From contig NZ_AKJG01000013.1 of the NCBI RefSeq assembly GCF_000282455.1, forward strand, positions 1 through 52,810: a stretch of 52,810 bases of DNA, given 5' to 3'. Positions 42,082 through 52,383 of the stretch are shown here, piece after piece (the stretch's first letter is position 1; every line of letters starts with the position of its first letter). A program made the position numbers and the translations under genes. The notes beneath the pieces were generated by a model. That model was not told where the DNA came from, ran no database searches, and saw only the letters and a list, made by a program, of their open reading frames with translations. The stretch is from Pseudomonas sp. GM74 (GTDB lineage: Bacteria; Pseudomonadota; Gammaproteobacteria; Pseudomonadales; Pseudomonadaceae).

Positions 42082-43386
42082 TCAGCGCGCCGGCAGCACT
42101 TTGCCGCGGCATTCACCGAAACCGATGGACGCGAAACCGTCGCGGCGGCAACGGCCGCGCAGGATGATTTCGTCTCCGTCCTCAAGGAATTTACGCACCT
42201 CGCCCGAGGCCAGTTCGATCGGCTTTTTACCGCCTTCGGTAATTTCCAGCAGGCTGCCGAACTGACCGCTCTGTGGCCCCGACAAGGTGCCAGAACCGAA
42301 CAAGTCACCGGCCTGCAATTGGCAACCGTTGACGCTGTGGTGCGCGACCATTTGCGCCACGGTCCAGTACATGTGCCCGGTGTTGCTCAGGGTCAGGCGA
42401 TGGGCTGGCAGGTTCTGTTCGCGCATGGCTTCGGTGAGCAGCAACACTTCCAGTTCGATGTCGAATGCTCCAGCGGCCTGGTCGCGCTTGTCGAACAGAT
42501 ACGGCAGCGGCTGCGGATCGCCTTCGGGACGCGCAGGCTGGGCACGACGGAACGGCTCCAGCGCTTCGGCGGTGACCACCCACGGCGAGATGCTGGTGAT
42601 GAAGCTTTTCGACAGGAACGGCCCCAGCGGCTGATATTCCCAGGCCTGGATGTCCCGTGCCGACCAGTCGTTGAGCAGGCAGAAACCGGCGATGTGATCG
42701 GCGGCGTCGCCAATGGCAATCGAGTCGCCCATGTCGTTGCCCTGGCCGATCCAGATGCCCAGCTCCAGCTCGTAGTCCAGGCGCGCGCAAGGGCCAAAGG
42801 TCGGTTCACTCTGACCGGCCGGCAAGGTCTGGCCTTTCGGGCGACGTACATCGGTGCCGGAGGGGCGAATGGTCGATGCGCGGCCGTGATAGCCGATTGG
42901 CACGTACTTGTAGTTGGGCAGCAACGGGTTGTCGGGACGGAACAGTTTGCCGACGTTCTGCGCGTGCTCGATGCCGACGTAGAAGTCGGTGTAATCGTTG
43001 ATTTTCGCCGGCAGGTGCATCTCGCAATCCGCCGCCAGCGGCAGCAGTTTTGCGCCCTGGGCTTCGATCTTGCCGTGCAGGGTGCTGCCCTCGACGAACA
43101 GTTCCAGCAAACGCTCGCGCAACGCGACGCGAGCCTCGCGGCCCAGTTCGAAGAATGCATTCAGCTGGCCGCCACGGGTGGCCTCGACGGCAGCCTTCGC
43201 GGCGCCATCGAACAACCCGGCCTCCAGGGCCGCTTGCAGATCAAAGATATGCTCGCCAATGGCCACGCCACTGCGCGGTGCCGAACCGTTGAGACTGAAC
43301 ACGCCCAGCGGCAGGTTTTGCAGGGGGAAATCCGCGTGGCCGTTGGCGGATGCAACCCAGCTGCGAGTGATGGAAGTCTGCGTCAT
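42082..43386 (-). CDS. fahA: Fumarylacetoacetase
   Basis: This 434-residue hydrolase splits fumarylacetoacetate into fumarate and acetoacetate, the last step of the homogentisate route for tyrosine and phenylalanine. It has an N-terminal SH3-like domain (about 20-120) and the catalytic FAH domain (about 125-430) with the acidic metal ligands in DYELELGIWIG. It starts 3 nt after hmgA with GGAG. Confidence 0.96.
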   Translation of the reverse strand: MTQTSITRSWVASANGHADFPLQNLPLGVFSLNGSAPRSGVAIGEHIFDLQAALEAGLFDGAAKAAVEATRGGQLNAFFELGREARVALRERLLELFVEGSTLHGKIEAQGAKLLPLAADCEMHLPAKINDYTDFYVGIEHAQNVGKLFRPDNPLLPNYKYVPIGYHGRASTIRPSGTDVRRPKGQTLPAGQSEPTFGPCARLDYELELGIWIGQGNDMGDSIAIGDAADHIAGFCLLNDWSARDIQAWEYQPLGPFLSKSFITSISPWVVTAEALEPFRRAQPARPEGDPQPLPYLFDKRDQAAGAFDIELEVLLLTEAMREQNLPAHRLTLSNTGHMYWTVAQMVAHHSVNGCQLQAGDLFGSGTLSGPQSGQFGSLLEITEGGKKPIELASGEVRKFLEDGDEIILRGRCRRDGFASIGFGECRGKVLPAR

Positions 43387-43389
43387 GGG

Positions 43390-44694
43390 TTATCTCCGGG
43401 TCGGGTCGAAAGTGGCGGGCAACGTAGCCCAGCAAGCGTCGTATGTGTTTTGCAGTTGCGGGCAATCGAGGGCGAAACGGCTTGGGCGCAACACCTGGCT
43501 GGTCTCGAACATGAACGCCATGGTGTTGTCGATTTTCGCCGGCTTGAGGTCGGCGTTGATCGCTTTGGTGCAAGTCTCTCCGTCGGGACCGTGGGCGCTC
43601 ATGCAGCTGTGCAGCGAAGCACCGCCGGGCACAAAGCCTTCAGCCTTGGCGTCGTATTCGCCCTGGATCAATCCCATGAATTCGTTCATCAGGTTGCGAT
43701 GGAACCACGGCGGACGGAAGGTTTTCTCGGCCACCATCCAGCGCGGCGGGAAGATCACGAAGTCAAGGTTGGCCAGGCCGTGAACGCTGGTCGGTGAAGT
43801 CAGCACGGTGAAGATCGACGGATCGGGGTGATCGAAACTGACGGTGCCGATGGTGTTGAAGCGGCGCAGGTCATATTTGTACGGCACGTTGTTACCGTGC
43901 CAGGCGACCACGTTAAGCGGCGAATGATTGAGCTCGCAGGCCCACAACTGGCCAAGGAACTTCTGCACCAGCGTGGTGGGTTGTTGCAGGTTTTCGTAGG
44001 CCGCCACCGGGGTCAGGAAATCCCGCGGATTGGCCAGGCCATTGCTGCCAATCGGCCCCAGGTCCGGTAGTCGCAACGGCGCACCGTGGTTTTCCGCGAC
44101 GTAACCGCGGGCTTGCGGGTCGAGCAGTTCGATGCGGAATTTAAGGCCGCGAGGCAGTACGGCAATTTCCAGCGGTTCCAGTTCAAGCACGCCCAGCTCG
44201 GTGGCAATGCGCAGGCGCCCCCGTTCAGGCACCAGCAACATCTCGCCGTCGGCGTTGAAGAACACGCGCTCCATGGAACGGTTGGCGCGGTAGTTGTAGA
44301 TGCTGATCCCGGTCGGTTTTTCTGCGCCCGAGTTGGCGGCCATGCTCACCAGGCCGTCGATGAAATCGGTCGGCTCGGCGGGAATGTCCAGCGGGTTCCA
44401 GCGCAGGCGGTTGGGGGTCACCTCGCCCAGCGGGCCGCCGGCCAGTTGCCGGTCCAGCTTGACGAATGCCGGGTGATTGGCCGACGGCTGAATACGGTAC
44501 ATCCAGGTCCGCCGCGCTTCGCTGCGCGCCATGGTGAACGCCGTGCCGGAGAACAGTTCGGTGTAAAGGCCGTACGGGGCTTTTTGCGGGGAGTTCTGGC
44601 CAACAGGCAGTGCGCCGGGCAACGCTTCGCTGCTGAATTCGTTGCCGAAGCCTGACAGGTAGGCCAGCGCTGGCGTCGTTGAATCGGGGTTCAT
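43390..44694 (-). CDS. hmgA: Homogentisate 1,2-dioxygenase
   Basis: This 434-residue Fe(II) dioxygenase opens the homogentisate ring. The sequence is of family length and type throughout ([19 protein letters not shown] at the start, and the iron-ligand region [16 protein letters not shown]). It is the first gene of the operon, behind AGGAGG, and divergent from the IclR-type hmgR with CGTAAT/ATTACG operators between. Loss of this gene causes brown pyomelanin; here the frame is intact. Confidence 0.97.
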   Translation of the reverse strand: MNPDSTTPALAYLSGFGNEFSSEALPGALPVGQNSPQKAPYGLYTELFSGTAFTMARSEARRTWMYRIQPSANHPAFVKLDRQLAGGPLGEVTPNRLRWNPLDIPAEPTDFIDGLVSMAANSGAEKPTGISIYNYRANRSMERVFFNADGEMLLVPERGRLRIATELGVLELEPLEIAVLPRGLKFRIELLDPQARGYVAENHGAPLRLPDLGPIGSNGLANPRDFLTPVAAYENLQQPTTLVQKFLGQLWACELNHSPLNVVAWHGNNVPYKYDLRRFNTIGTVSFDHPDPSIFTVLTSPTSVHGLANLDFVIFPPRWMVAEKTFRPPWFHRNLMNEFMGLIQGEYDAKAEGFVPGGASLHSCMSAHGPDGETCTKAINADLKPAKIDNTMAFMFETSQVLRPSRFALDCPQLQNTYDACWATLPATFDPTRR

Positions 44695-44770
44695 GGAGCC
44701 TCCTGAACAGGGAGTCGGCAGTGGCCGCTCGCTCTATTGCAGAGGTCGAGGCACGCCCGGGTTGTTTTTA

Positions 44771-44805
44771 TCGTAATTTGATTACGCATAACGTAATTTG
44801 ATTGG
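44771..44805. promoter_or_regulatory. HmgR operator region
   Basis: CGTAAT (44772-44777) and ATTACG (44781-44786) form a perfect palindrome, and a second copy CGTAATTTGATTGG (44792-44805) repeats the left half 20 bp away. The pair lies between hmgA and hmgR, where an IclR-type repressor of the pathway is expected to bind. Confidence 0.65.
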
Positions 44806-44857
44806 TATTGACCGTCAAGCTATAAAGACGCCCATTCGTCCCGGGATCCCAGCCACC

Positions 44858-45682
44858 ATGGAAAAAACCAGCGACAACAACGGTAAACAGAAAGTCCGCT
44901 CGGCCGAGGTTGGCACCGACATCCTCAAGGCGCTGGCCGAGTTGTCGCCTTCGACTTCGCTGTCGCGCCTGGCCGAACACGTGCAGATGCCGGCGAGCAA
45001 GGTTCACCGCTATTTGCAGGCCCTGATCGCCAGCGGATTCGCCGAACAGAACGCCGCCACCAACCATTACGGTCTGGGTCGCGAAGCCTTGCGCGTCGGG
45101 TTGGCGGCACTCAACAGTATGGACGTGCTGAAAGTCGCCGCCCTGCCCCTGGCTGAACTGCGCGACGACTTGAACGAAACCTGTTTTCTGGCGGTGTGGG
45201 GCAATCAGGGCGCGACCGTGGTGCATATCGAACCGGCGGTGCGTGCGGTGACGGTGGTGACACAACTGGGCTCGGTGTTGCCATTGCTCAGTTCTTCGAC
45301 GGGACTGGTATTTGGCGCCTACTTGCCTGCGCGTGAAACCGTGGACCTGCGTGAACAGGAATTGCAGAACAGCACCGCCCACGCCTTGGCCGATCAGCAG
45401 GCGTACACGACGATGTGCGAACAGATCCGCCAACGGGGCCTGCATCATGTGCATGGATTGTTGATGCCCGGTGTGGATGCCTTGTCGGCGCCTGTGTTCA
45501 ACGCGATGGGCAAGATTGCGGCAGTGCTGACGGTGGTGGGGCCGACGTCGCTGTTTCATGCCGACGAAAATGGCCCCGCAGCGCAGCGATTACTGGCTGC
45601 GACACGGGCCATCAGTTGGCGGATGGGCTACGAGAGTCCTTCCGTATCAGATCAGGAACTGCGGAGCGATTTCGATCACTAG
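44858..45682 (+). CDS. hmgR: IclR-family repressor of the homogentisate pathway
   Basis: This 274-residue IclR-type regulator has an N-terminal winged helix (about 15-75, with SLSRLAEHVQMPASKVHRYLQ) and a C-terminal effector domain (about 85-260). It is divergent from hmgA; by analogy to P. putida HmgR it should release the operator when homogentisate binds. I use the ATG at 44858; an upstream in-frame TTG-type start at 44798 lies in the operator and is unlikely. Its last 36 nt overlap a convergent gene. Confidence 0.92.
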   Translation: MEKTSDNNGKQKVRSAEVGTDILKALAELSPSTSLSRLAEHVQMPASKVHRYLQALIASGFAEQNAATNHYGLGREALRVGLAALNSMDVLKVAALPLAELRDDLNETCFLAVWGNQGATVVHIEPAVRAVTVVTQLGSVLPLLSSSTGLVFGAYLPARETVDLREQELQNSTAHALADQQAYTTMCEQIRQRGLHHVHGLLMPGVDALSAPVFNAMGKIAAVLTVVGPTSLFHADENGPAAQRLLAATRAISWRMGYESPSVSDQELRSDFDH

Positions 45683-46336
45683 GTCACTGATATCCTTGAT
45701 CGTGAGTTGCGGATGCAAATGAGCTTCCCGGGAACTGTAGGCGATCGAAAAAACACCAACTCCTTCGCCGTGATAGTAAGGAATTTCATTATGTTGAAAA
45801 TGAACAAAGACATCTTCGGCCAGCCTTCGGGACTGAGTTATTCTCCGTCCGCCCGGCTCAATCACAAAACTGGTCACGTACACGTTATCAATATTGATCT
45901 CGGGGATTTGATGTTTTAACGCTGCGTGGACTTGCTCGATGCCCGAAACATTGATCTCGCGCTTTGAAAGATTGATTGAGGGTGCATCGGTGAGCAGGCG
46001 CACGACATCAATAACTATCTCCTCAAACTGTATAAGGCCGAGCCCTTTAACCCGATGTTTCGGCTCGTAAGAAAACCGCCGATCGAAGATGCCATTTAGG
46101 CCATGATCATAATTAGGCATTGCCTCCTTCTCAACCCACTCCAGCGTTTCATCGAATAACGTCCTGGACTCGCCGACACCAGTGCCAACTAAATCAACCA
46201 GGGTATTCAGATAGGTAAAGTACGGATTGATTTCGAGTTCCCCCAAGCGCTCAGCCAACAGCACCTCGACGGCGAAATCCGCACGAATACGCTTCAATCG
46301 CAAAACCTTACTGTAAGAAAAAAAACTGTCACTCAT
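45647..46336 (-). CDS. Hypothetical protein, unknown function
   Basis: This 229-residue soluble protein is not one I recognise. It begins MSDSFFSYSKV, has no signal peptide or membrane segment, and looks mixed alpha/beta with a run of beta-rich sequence near the C-terminus (HLHPQLTIKDISDLVIEIAPQFLI). AGGAAG precedes the ATG at 46336. Its GC content is lower than that of both flanking genes, suggesting later insertion. It overlaps the end of hmgR by 36 nt tail to tail. The long, biased-free frame and RBS support a real gene. Confidence 0.65.
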   Translation of the reverse strand: MSDSFFSYSKVLRLKRIRADFAVEVLLAERLGELEINPYFTYLNTLVDLVGTGVGESRTLFDETLEWVEKEAMPNYDHGLNGIFDRRFSYEPKHRVKGLGLIQFEEIVIDVVRLLTDAPSINLSKREINVSGIEQVHAALKHQIPEINIDNVYVTSFVIEPGGRRITQSRRLAEDVFVHFQHNEIPYYHGEGVGVFSIAYSSREAHLHPQLTIKDISDLVIEIAPQFLI

Positions 46337-46507
46337 ACAGACTTCCTGTCACGTTAAAGAGCCGAGCATCCTGCTCGAACTGTCGACCAATATACTGACA
46401 ATGCAACAAATTGCTTATTTATCAGCGCCGACTACCATACTAATCAACACGGTTATTTATGCACGCGACCGTATGTTTTAATTTATTTACAAACTAAAAA
46501 CCAACGA

Positions 46508-49054
46508 CTACCAAACCTGCATTATCAATCCCAACTTCTTCGCCATGGCAACTGCCTGTGTACGCCGCTCCACACCCAACTTGCTGTGAATGCGCCGGGC
46601 ATGGGTTTTCACCGTATGCAGCGAAATGAACAACTGCTCGGCAATTTGCTGATTGGAATTACCCTGGGCAATCAGGCCGAGCACTTCCAGCTCCCGACAA
46701 CTCAGCAGGCTGACATCAAGGGCCAGCGCGGTCACCGTATCCTCCCCTTGTAAACGACAGATCAGGTTTGGCTGGCGCAAGTTCAAATCACGCAATGCCT
46801 GTTGCCCGTGACAACGCTTCACGAGCACCAGACCGGCCTCCAGTGCTGCGTGAGCCATGTCCGGCTCCCCCGTCAGGTCCGCCACTTCGCAGATCGCCAA
46901 TTGCAGCTCCGTTTCCAGCGCCAGCATGGCGTGTTGTTGCGCGTGCTCGAGTAACGCCTTGAGTCTATCCAGTGGACGTTGCACCAGTTGCAGTTGAGTC
47001 TCGGCCAACACCAACTGATACTCGATACGTGCAATCAGCTGTAGCGTGGCCGGCGGTGCCTGGCGCGCGTGGGCCCCGCGGTAATGACGCAAGACCCGGG
47101 TCAACGCTTCCCGGGCCAACTCAGGGCGCCCTTGTTGCAGCCAGAAATGACTGCTGACTTGCAGCAGCACACCGCGATAAACCGTGTCGGGGATCTGCCG
47201 TTGCTGCATCAACCGTTCGGCCTCGCGCAGACGATCAAATGCATGGGCGTAATCACGTTGATTGGCCGCCAGTTGCGCCTGCCCGAGAAACCCATACAAC
47301 ACGTGCTTGTCCTGACTGTGCAGGCAGTCATCAAGGCCCGCCTGGAAACATTCACCGGCCAATTCATCCTGGCCCTGGCACAAGGCCAACCGCCCGCGCC
47401 GCAGGGCGATTCGTCCCAGCAACAGCGTCGGTCGATCCGCCTGCCGTCCGAGCATTTCATGGATGTCGGCCAGCAACTGCCCGGCTCGCCGGGGTGCACC
47501 ACGCTGCTCCAGCAACTGCGCATGATCGAGTTCGAGCAAGCCTTCAAACAGCAACGAGCCTTGTGCCCGCGCCAGGCACAGGGCGTCACGATTGAAGGCC
47601 TGGGCGGCATCGAGGTCAGCGTTGAGCAGCGCTTGCTGGGTCAACCCGGACAGACACAGCAACCGAGCGGGCCACGCCTCGGCGTCCAGCCCGTCCAGCG
47701 CCTCGATAAAATGCGCCCGTGCCGCCGGCAGGCGTCCCTGCAAATGCAGCAACCACCCTTGTTGCGCCTGCCAACGCGCCAGCAGTTGCCGTTGCAAGGA
47801 TGCCGTCGGTTGCGGGGCAAATCTGGACAACTGCCCAATGCAGGCCGCTGCCTGCTCGAAACGCCCGGCAAACAGCAAAGCCGCAGTGATCAACCCCACC
47901 CGTTGCGGCGTGCCCAGGGTCAACTGTTCACCCAGTTGCTCGTGCAGCTTGAGTAACCAGCTGACGTTCTGACGCTTGAACAGATGCTCAAAACTGAAGT
48001 GTTGCATCAGGCTGACCGCGACTTCGTGCTCTTGCGCCAGCAATGCCTGCTCGAAGGCGCCCTGCCAGTCTTCTTCGGCGCTGAACCATTGGCACGCGCG
48101 GCGATGCCAGGATCGCCCGGCCGGGGTCGGTTCCTCACGCATCTCCCGGGCCAGTGGCTCGAAGATCCGCAACCACTCGACGGAGTCTTCCCAGGGTTCA
48201 ATGAAGCAGCCCATGTCCTGCAACGCGTGCAGCCACTGCGCGCCCTCACCCGTACCGAAAAGATGCTCGCACAGGCTGGCATTGAATCGTGGCAGATGGA
48301 CCAACACCTTCCAGACCTCGACCAACTCCGACGGTAAGGTGTTGAACAACTCGTGTTGCAGATAATCGAGCAATGTCGCCGAACGCCCCTGCTCACCCGA
48401 CCATGGACAACCATTGAGCAACGCGATGCGCACGCCAGCGCACCAGCCACCGTTGCGCTGAACCACCCTTTTTGCGGTTTGTGCCGCCAGGGTCGGCTCG
48501 ACATGACCGAGCAACTGCCCGACCTCGGCCTCGGTAAAGGCCAGCGTCCGGGCTTCGCACTCGTACAGCTCATCATCGAGCAGCAACCGCGGCCAGTTGC
48601 AGGGTGGTCGCCGCCGGGAGCCCACCCACCAGGTCAGCGCCGGACTGGCAACGGCCAACAGGCGATCGAGCATCCGGTCGAGCTCCGGGTTGGGTGCGCG
48701 GCAGTAATCATCGAGAAACAGCCAGGTCGGCGTCTGCAATAGCGCCAGATGCGCCAGCAACCCCGGCTCATCCGCCGAGGGCAGACCCAGCGCTTGCGTC
48801 AGGCGCAACAGAAAATCCGCTGCACTCAACGACTCCCCCACCAGCGGCAGCCAACAGACCCGAGCGCGCTCCGGCGCCCGCAGCAGGCATTCGGTGAGCA
48901 ACGCGCTCTTGCCACTACCGGCCGGAGCGCAAAGCAACTTCACCCGCGCGGTCGAGACCAGCATGGGCTCGATCAGCCGCTCGCGGGACAGATGATGGGA
49001 CGACAGTCGGGGCAGGAAGCCAGGGCGGTCCAGACAGTGCGTCATTGCGGTCAT
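46508..49054 (-). CDS. MalT-like LuxR-family regulator (large ATP-binding)
   Basis: This 848-residue regulator has an N-terminal STAND-type NTPase (Walker A APAGSGKS at 43-50, Walker B WLFLDDY at about 111), a central TPR-rich region (about 340-760) and a C-terminal LuxR HTH (about 785-845, with GNSNQQIAEQLFISLHTVKTHARRIH). Such proteins are ligand- and ATP-dependent activators. It follows a DUF1302-DUF1329 operon after a terminator and may regulate it via the palindrome at 52528-52550 (inference). Confidence 0.9.
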   Translation of the reverse strand: MTAMTHCLDRPGFLPRLSSHHLSRERLIEPMLVSTARVKLLCAPAGSGKSALLTECLLRAPERARVCWLPLVGESLSAADFLLRLTQALGLPSADEPGLLAHLALLQTPTWLFLDDYCRAPNPELDRMLDRLLAVASPALTWWVGSRRRPPCNWPRLLLDDELYECEARTLAFTEAEVGQLLGHVEPTLAAQTAKRVVQRNGGWCAGVRIALLNGCPWSGEQGRSATLLDYLQHELFNTLPSELVEVWKVLVHLPRFNASLCEHLFGTGEGAQWLHALQDMGCFIEPWEDSVEWLRIFEPLAREMREEPTPAGRSWHRRACQWFSAEEDWQGAFEQALLAQEHEVAVSLMQHFSFEHLFKRQNVSWLLKLHEQLGEQLTLGTPQRVGLITAALLFAGRFEQAAACIGQLSRFAPQPTASLQRQLLARWQAQQGWLLHLQGRLPAARAHFIEALDGLDAEAWPARLLCLSGLTQQALLNADLDAAQAFNRDALCLARAQGSLLFEGLLELDHAQLLEQRGAPRRAGQLLADIHEMLGRQADRPTLLLGRIALRRGRLALCQGQDELAGECFQAGLDDCLHSQDKHVLYGFLGQAQLAANQRDYAHAFDRLREAERLMQQRQIPDTVYRGVLLQVSSHFWLQQGRPELAREALTRVLRHYRGAHARQAPPATLQLIARIEYQLVLAETQLQLVQRPLDRLKALLEHAQQHAMLALETELQLAICEVADLTGEPDMAHAALEAGLVLVKRCHGQQALRDLNLRQPNLICRLQGEDTVTALALDVSLLSCRELEVLGLIAQGNSNQQIAEQLFISLHTVKTHARRIHSKLGVERRTQAVAMAKKLGLIMQVW

Positions 49055-49145
49055 TGTGATGCGCCTTTTTTATAATTCTGGCGCCACCCTAGCCCCCTCC
49101 CGAGCGCTTGTTGAAGAAGTATTCAACACACTGATCGACCGCTAT

Positions 49146-49174
49146 AAAAAAGGTGACCGCAAAGTCACCCTTTT
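49146..49174 (-). terminator. Terminator of the DUF1302-DUF1329 operon
   Basis: AGGTGAC (49151-49157) pairs with GTCACC (49164-49169), with T-runs on both sides, about 20 nt past the DUF1329 stop on the minus strand. It separates this operon from the LuxR-family gene. Confidence 0.8.
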
Positions 49175-49195
49175 GTGTAGGAGCCTGTAGGAAAC

Positions 49196-50566
49196 CTACC
49201 TGACTCCCGTGCTACGCAACGCTGCCGGCGTGTAGTCCCCCGCTTTTGCATCAATGTTGAATTCGAAGCTGCGCTTCTCTTCGTTCTTCATTCCCAGGGC
49301 GATATAGCGACCGGCAATCAGGTCATACAGCGCTTCGACGGTGTAGGCTGGCACCTGGTGATCGTAGTAAAACTGGGCATGCCCTTCGGCGACGCGCCAG
49401 AGCTGACCACGCCCGTCATAGTGGTCGGCCAGCGCCACTTGCCAGCTGTCTTCGTCGATGTACATGTGGCGCTTGGCGTACACGTGGCGCTCGCTCGGCT
49501 TGACCGTGGCGACGACTTCCCAGACCCGGTGCAACTCGTAGCGAGTCAGGTCCTGATTGATGTGCCCGGCCTTGATCACATCGGTGTACTTGAGGTCGGG
49601 CGAGTCGAGCTTGTAGCTGTTATAGGGGATATACATCTCCTTCTTGCCGATCAGTTTCCAGTCGTAGCGATCCGGCGCACCGGAAAACATGTCGAAGTTG
49701 TCGGTGGTGCGCAGGCCGTCGGATGAAGTGCCGACGCCGTCATAGGCGACCTGCGGCGCACGCCGAACCCGGCGCTGGCCTGCGTTGTAGATCCAGGCCT
49801 TGCGCGGTTCCCTGACCTGGTCGAGGGTCTCGTGGACCAGCAACACGTTGCCCGCCAGCCGCGCCGGCGCGGTCACTTCCTGTTTGAAGTAGTTGAGAAC
49901 GTTATCGTCGCTGCCCGGTTTCAGATCGCTGAGCAACGACGGCACGGCAACCTCGTCCTTGAAGCGGATCACGGTGAAGTCGCCATTGGACTGCGGTGTC
50001 GCCTGGGTGATAGTGCGGCGCAGATTGCCGCCGTGGTAACGAGTGACGTGGTTCCAGATCACTTCCACGCCATTCTTCGGAATCGGGAACGCGTAGTAGC
50101 GATTGCCGGTGAAATTGGCCAGACCGTTACCGTCATTGATCGGTGTTACGTTCAGTGCACTGCGCTTGGCCGACTCATAGATTTCGGCCGGTAACGCCAC
50201 GGTGCGATGGGTGGGATAGACCGGAATCCTGTAGGTCTCCGGATAGCGTTTGAACATTGCAATCTGGCCGTCGGAGAGCTTGTCCTTGTACTTGTCGACG
50301 GTCGCCGCGGTGATCACGAACAAGGGCTTTTCGTTGGCGAACGGGTCGGCCAGGAAACCTTTGCTGTCCACCTCGCCAGCGTTTTTCGGGATGCCGCCGG
50401 TCCAGGCCGGGATCGAGCCATCGGCATTGCCGGCCTTCTCGGCACCAAGCGGTGTAAGGCTGGTGCCGAGCTTGCCGGCTTCTTCCGGCGGCACTGCGGC
50501 CATCACGTTGGCGGCCAGCAGACTCAGGGCCAGAACGGTGCCCAATTGCAGAATCATCTTGCGCAT
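49196..50566 (-). CDS. DUF1329 protein (outer-membrane lipoprotein-sorting-like)
   Basis: This 456-residue exported protein has a signal peptide (about 1-23, ending in AANVMA) and then a DUF1329 domain, a LolB-like fold seen next to DUF1302 genes. The ATG at 50566 has AAGG at good spacing; an in-frame ATG at 50575 is too near that site. It forms an operon with the DUF1302 gene 23 nt upstream. Such pairs accompany uptake of hydrophobic compounds in pseudomonads; the substrate here is unknown. Confidence 0.88.
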   Translation of the reverse strand: MRKMILQLGTVLALSLLAANVMAAVPPEEAGKLGTSLTPLGAEKAGNADGSIPAWTGGIPKNAGEVDSKGFLADPFANEKPLFVITAATVDKYKDKLSDGQIAMFKRYPETYRIPVYPTHRTVALPAEIYESAKRSALNVTPINDGNGLANFTGNRYYAFPIPKNGVEVIWNHVTRYHGGNLRRTITQATPQSNGDFTVIRFKDEVAVPSLLSDLKPGSDDNVLNYFKQEVTAPARLAGNVLLVHETLDQVREPRKAWIYNAGQRRVRRAPQVAYDGVGTSSDGLRTTDNFDMFSGAPDRYDWKLIGKKEMYIPYNSYKLDSPDLKYTDVIKAGHINQDLTRYELHRVWEVVATVKPSERHVYAKRHMYIDEDSWQVALADHYDGRGQLWRVAEGHAQFYYDHQVPAYTVEALYDLIAGRYIALGMKNEEKRSFEFNIDAKAGDYTPAALRSTGVR

Positions 50567-50589
50567 TGAATTCATCCTTTTCAGCCAGA

Positions 50590-52383
50590 TCAGAAGTTCA
50601 CACCAAAGCTCAACGCCACGAAGTCACGGTCGGTGAGGACGTTGTAGTCACCGCCGAAAAAGTCGGTGTAACTCAGGCTCGCGGTATAGGTGTTGCGATA
50701 GTCCGCATCGACACCGAGGCTGATGGCCTTGGCGCCTTCGTTGAACAGACCGTTGGGGCCATAGCCGGAGACATCGTGGGACCACGAGAGGTTGGGCCTG
50801 ACGTTGATCCCGGCGATGAGGTTGTTGTAGTCGAGGATGGCCCGGCCGCGATAACCCCATGAAGTCGAGGTCACGAAGCCATCGATATCACCGCCGAAAC
50901 CATACTGGCCATACACCGAGTCGCGGCCGTAGCGAAGTTTGCTGCGCGATTCCAGTCCACCGACCCGGACCACCGCCGCCTCGCCCACCAGGGTCAGGCG
51001 ATCCGCACCGGCGATCTGGTCGATGAAGTGCGTCAGGGTGCTCTGGATCTGTGTCACTTCCTTGCGGCGATAACCCTTGTTGTCAGCCCCGGGCGACGTG
51101 GCGATGGGCGATGCCGCACCGCCCGCTATCGGATTGAGCATGGCCAGGGTCAGGTCATTGGTGTTGACCTGCACCGGGAGGTTGGGGCGGTAGCTGATTT
51201 CCCCGCTCCACGCGGTGCCGGTGGATAAGGTGGTGGCGAAGCTCGCGCCGTAGAGGCGGATGTCCTCCGGGTATTCGAGGTAATACTGGCCGCGACCGAG
51301 CATCACGCTTTGGGCCAGGCCCGAACCGCTGCCGGGGGCGATGCGGTTGGCGGTGGCAACGATCCCTGGAATGCTCGCCAGCGTACCGGGGGCGGCGGTG
51401 GTGGTCCCGACATTCGGTGAACGGCTGTGGTAGTTCATGACGTACAAACCGTACTCGGTATCGTCCCCCAGCCAGCGCAACGCCGTACCCCACTGTCCCG
51501 AATCCCGGGCATCGCGGTCACCGCCACGGGGGACGATCACCCCCTCCTTGCTGACCTCGAAGCCCTGGCCGAAGGCAGCAGCAATCGGCTGCAAGGGTGC
51601 AATGGCCGGGTTGGCCACGGTGTAGCCCTTGTTGCAGCCGTCCGCCACCACATCGACACCAAAGAAAGTGCCGCAGTTATCGACGACCGTCTGGTCCCAT
51701 TCCAGTTGATAAAAGCCTTCCACGGTCAACTTCTCCGTCAGGCCCTGGGAGGCGAACAGCATGTTGACCGGGATCAGGCCTTCCTTGATCTCGGCGCCAG
51801 GACGACGGAACGCGGACACGTCGACCGGATTGATGCTGTTGATCGAGTTGCCGATGAAGGTGCTCTCGCCCCAACTGACCACCTGCTTGCCGGCGCGGAC
51901 CGTGCCCGGCAAATCGGCGAGGGAGTAGTTGTGATAGACGAAAGCGTCGAGGATTTGTCCGCCTGAAGACTTGGCGCCTTCTTTGCGATTGTGGTCGCTG
52001 ATGTCCTTGAATGGGCGGCTTTCATCCTTGAGTTCAAAGTCGTACCAGTACTTGCCACGCACAAACGCACCGGTGTCGCCGTACTTCAGTTCGAGGTCGT
52101 GAATACCCTTGAAGATCTTCGAGAAGGTTTCACCCTTCTTGAAATTCAATCGCCCGTCATCACCGGTCGAAGACTGGCCGGAACCACCGTTAACGGTACC
52201 CACCAACGCGCTATCCGCATCACGCATGCCCCAGCTCGCGCCGACCGACAGCGAGGAGTCGAACGTCCCCTCGATTTCCCCGATGTTGAACGAAATGGCC
52301 TGCGCCTGGGTGCAGCAACCCAAGGCAACCGCAGCCGCCAGCGCCTGCGGTGTGAAGATGGCGCGCATTGTTGTTTTTGTCAT
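50590..52383 (-). CDS. DUF1302 outer-membrane porin-like protein
   Basis: This 597-residue protein has a signal peptide (about 1-31, ending in TQAQA) and a beta-rich DUF1302 domain ending in Phe (SFGVNF), consistent with an outer-membrane barrel. The ATG at 52383 follows GGGGA. An in-frame ATG at 52452 would add a region without signal-peptide character. First gene of the DUF1302-DUF1329 operon. Substrate unknown. Confidence 0.88.
   Translation of the reverse strand: MTKTTMRAIFTPQALAAAVALGCCTQAQAISFNIGEIEGTFDSSLSVGASWGMRDADSALVGTVNGGSGQSSTGDDGRLNFKKGETFSKIFKGIHDLELKYGDTGAFVRGKYWYDFELKDESRPFKDISDHNRKEGAKSSGGQILDAFVYHNYSLADLPGTVRAGKQVVSWGESTFIGNSINSINPVDVSAFRRPGAEIKEGLIPVNMLFASQGLTEKLTVEGFYQLEWDQTVVDNCGTFFGVDVVADGCNKGYTVANPAIAPLQPIAAAFGQGFEVSKEGVIVPRGGDRDARDSGQWGTALRWLGDDTEYGLYVMNYHSRSPNVGTTTAAPGTLASIPGIVATANRIAPGSGSGLAQSVMLGRGQYYLEYPEDIRLYGASFATTLSTGTAWSGEISYRPNLPVQVNTNDLTLAMLNPIAGGAASPIATSPGADNKGYRRKEVTQIQSTLTHFIDQIAGADRLTLVGEAAVVRVGGLESRSKLRYGRDSVYGQYGFGGDIDGFVTSTSWGYRGRAILDYNNLIAGINVRPNLSWSHDVSGYGPNGLFNEGAKAISLGVDADYRNTYTASLSYTDFFGGDYNVLTDRDFVALSFGVNF

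Noticed and set aside
41311..43797. Plus-strand ORF of 828 codons opposite maiA and fahA
   Set aside because: It runs antisense to two clear catabolic genes and has no recognisable protein sequence; long antisense frames are common in GC-rich Pseudomonas DNA.
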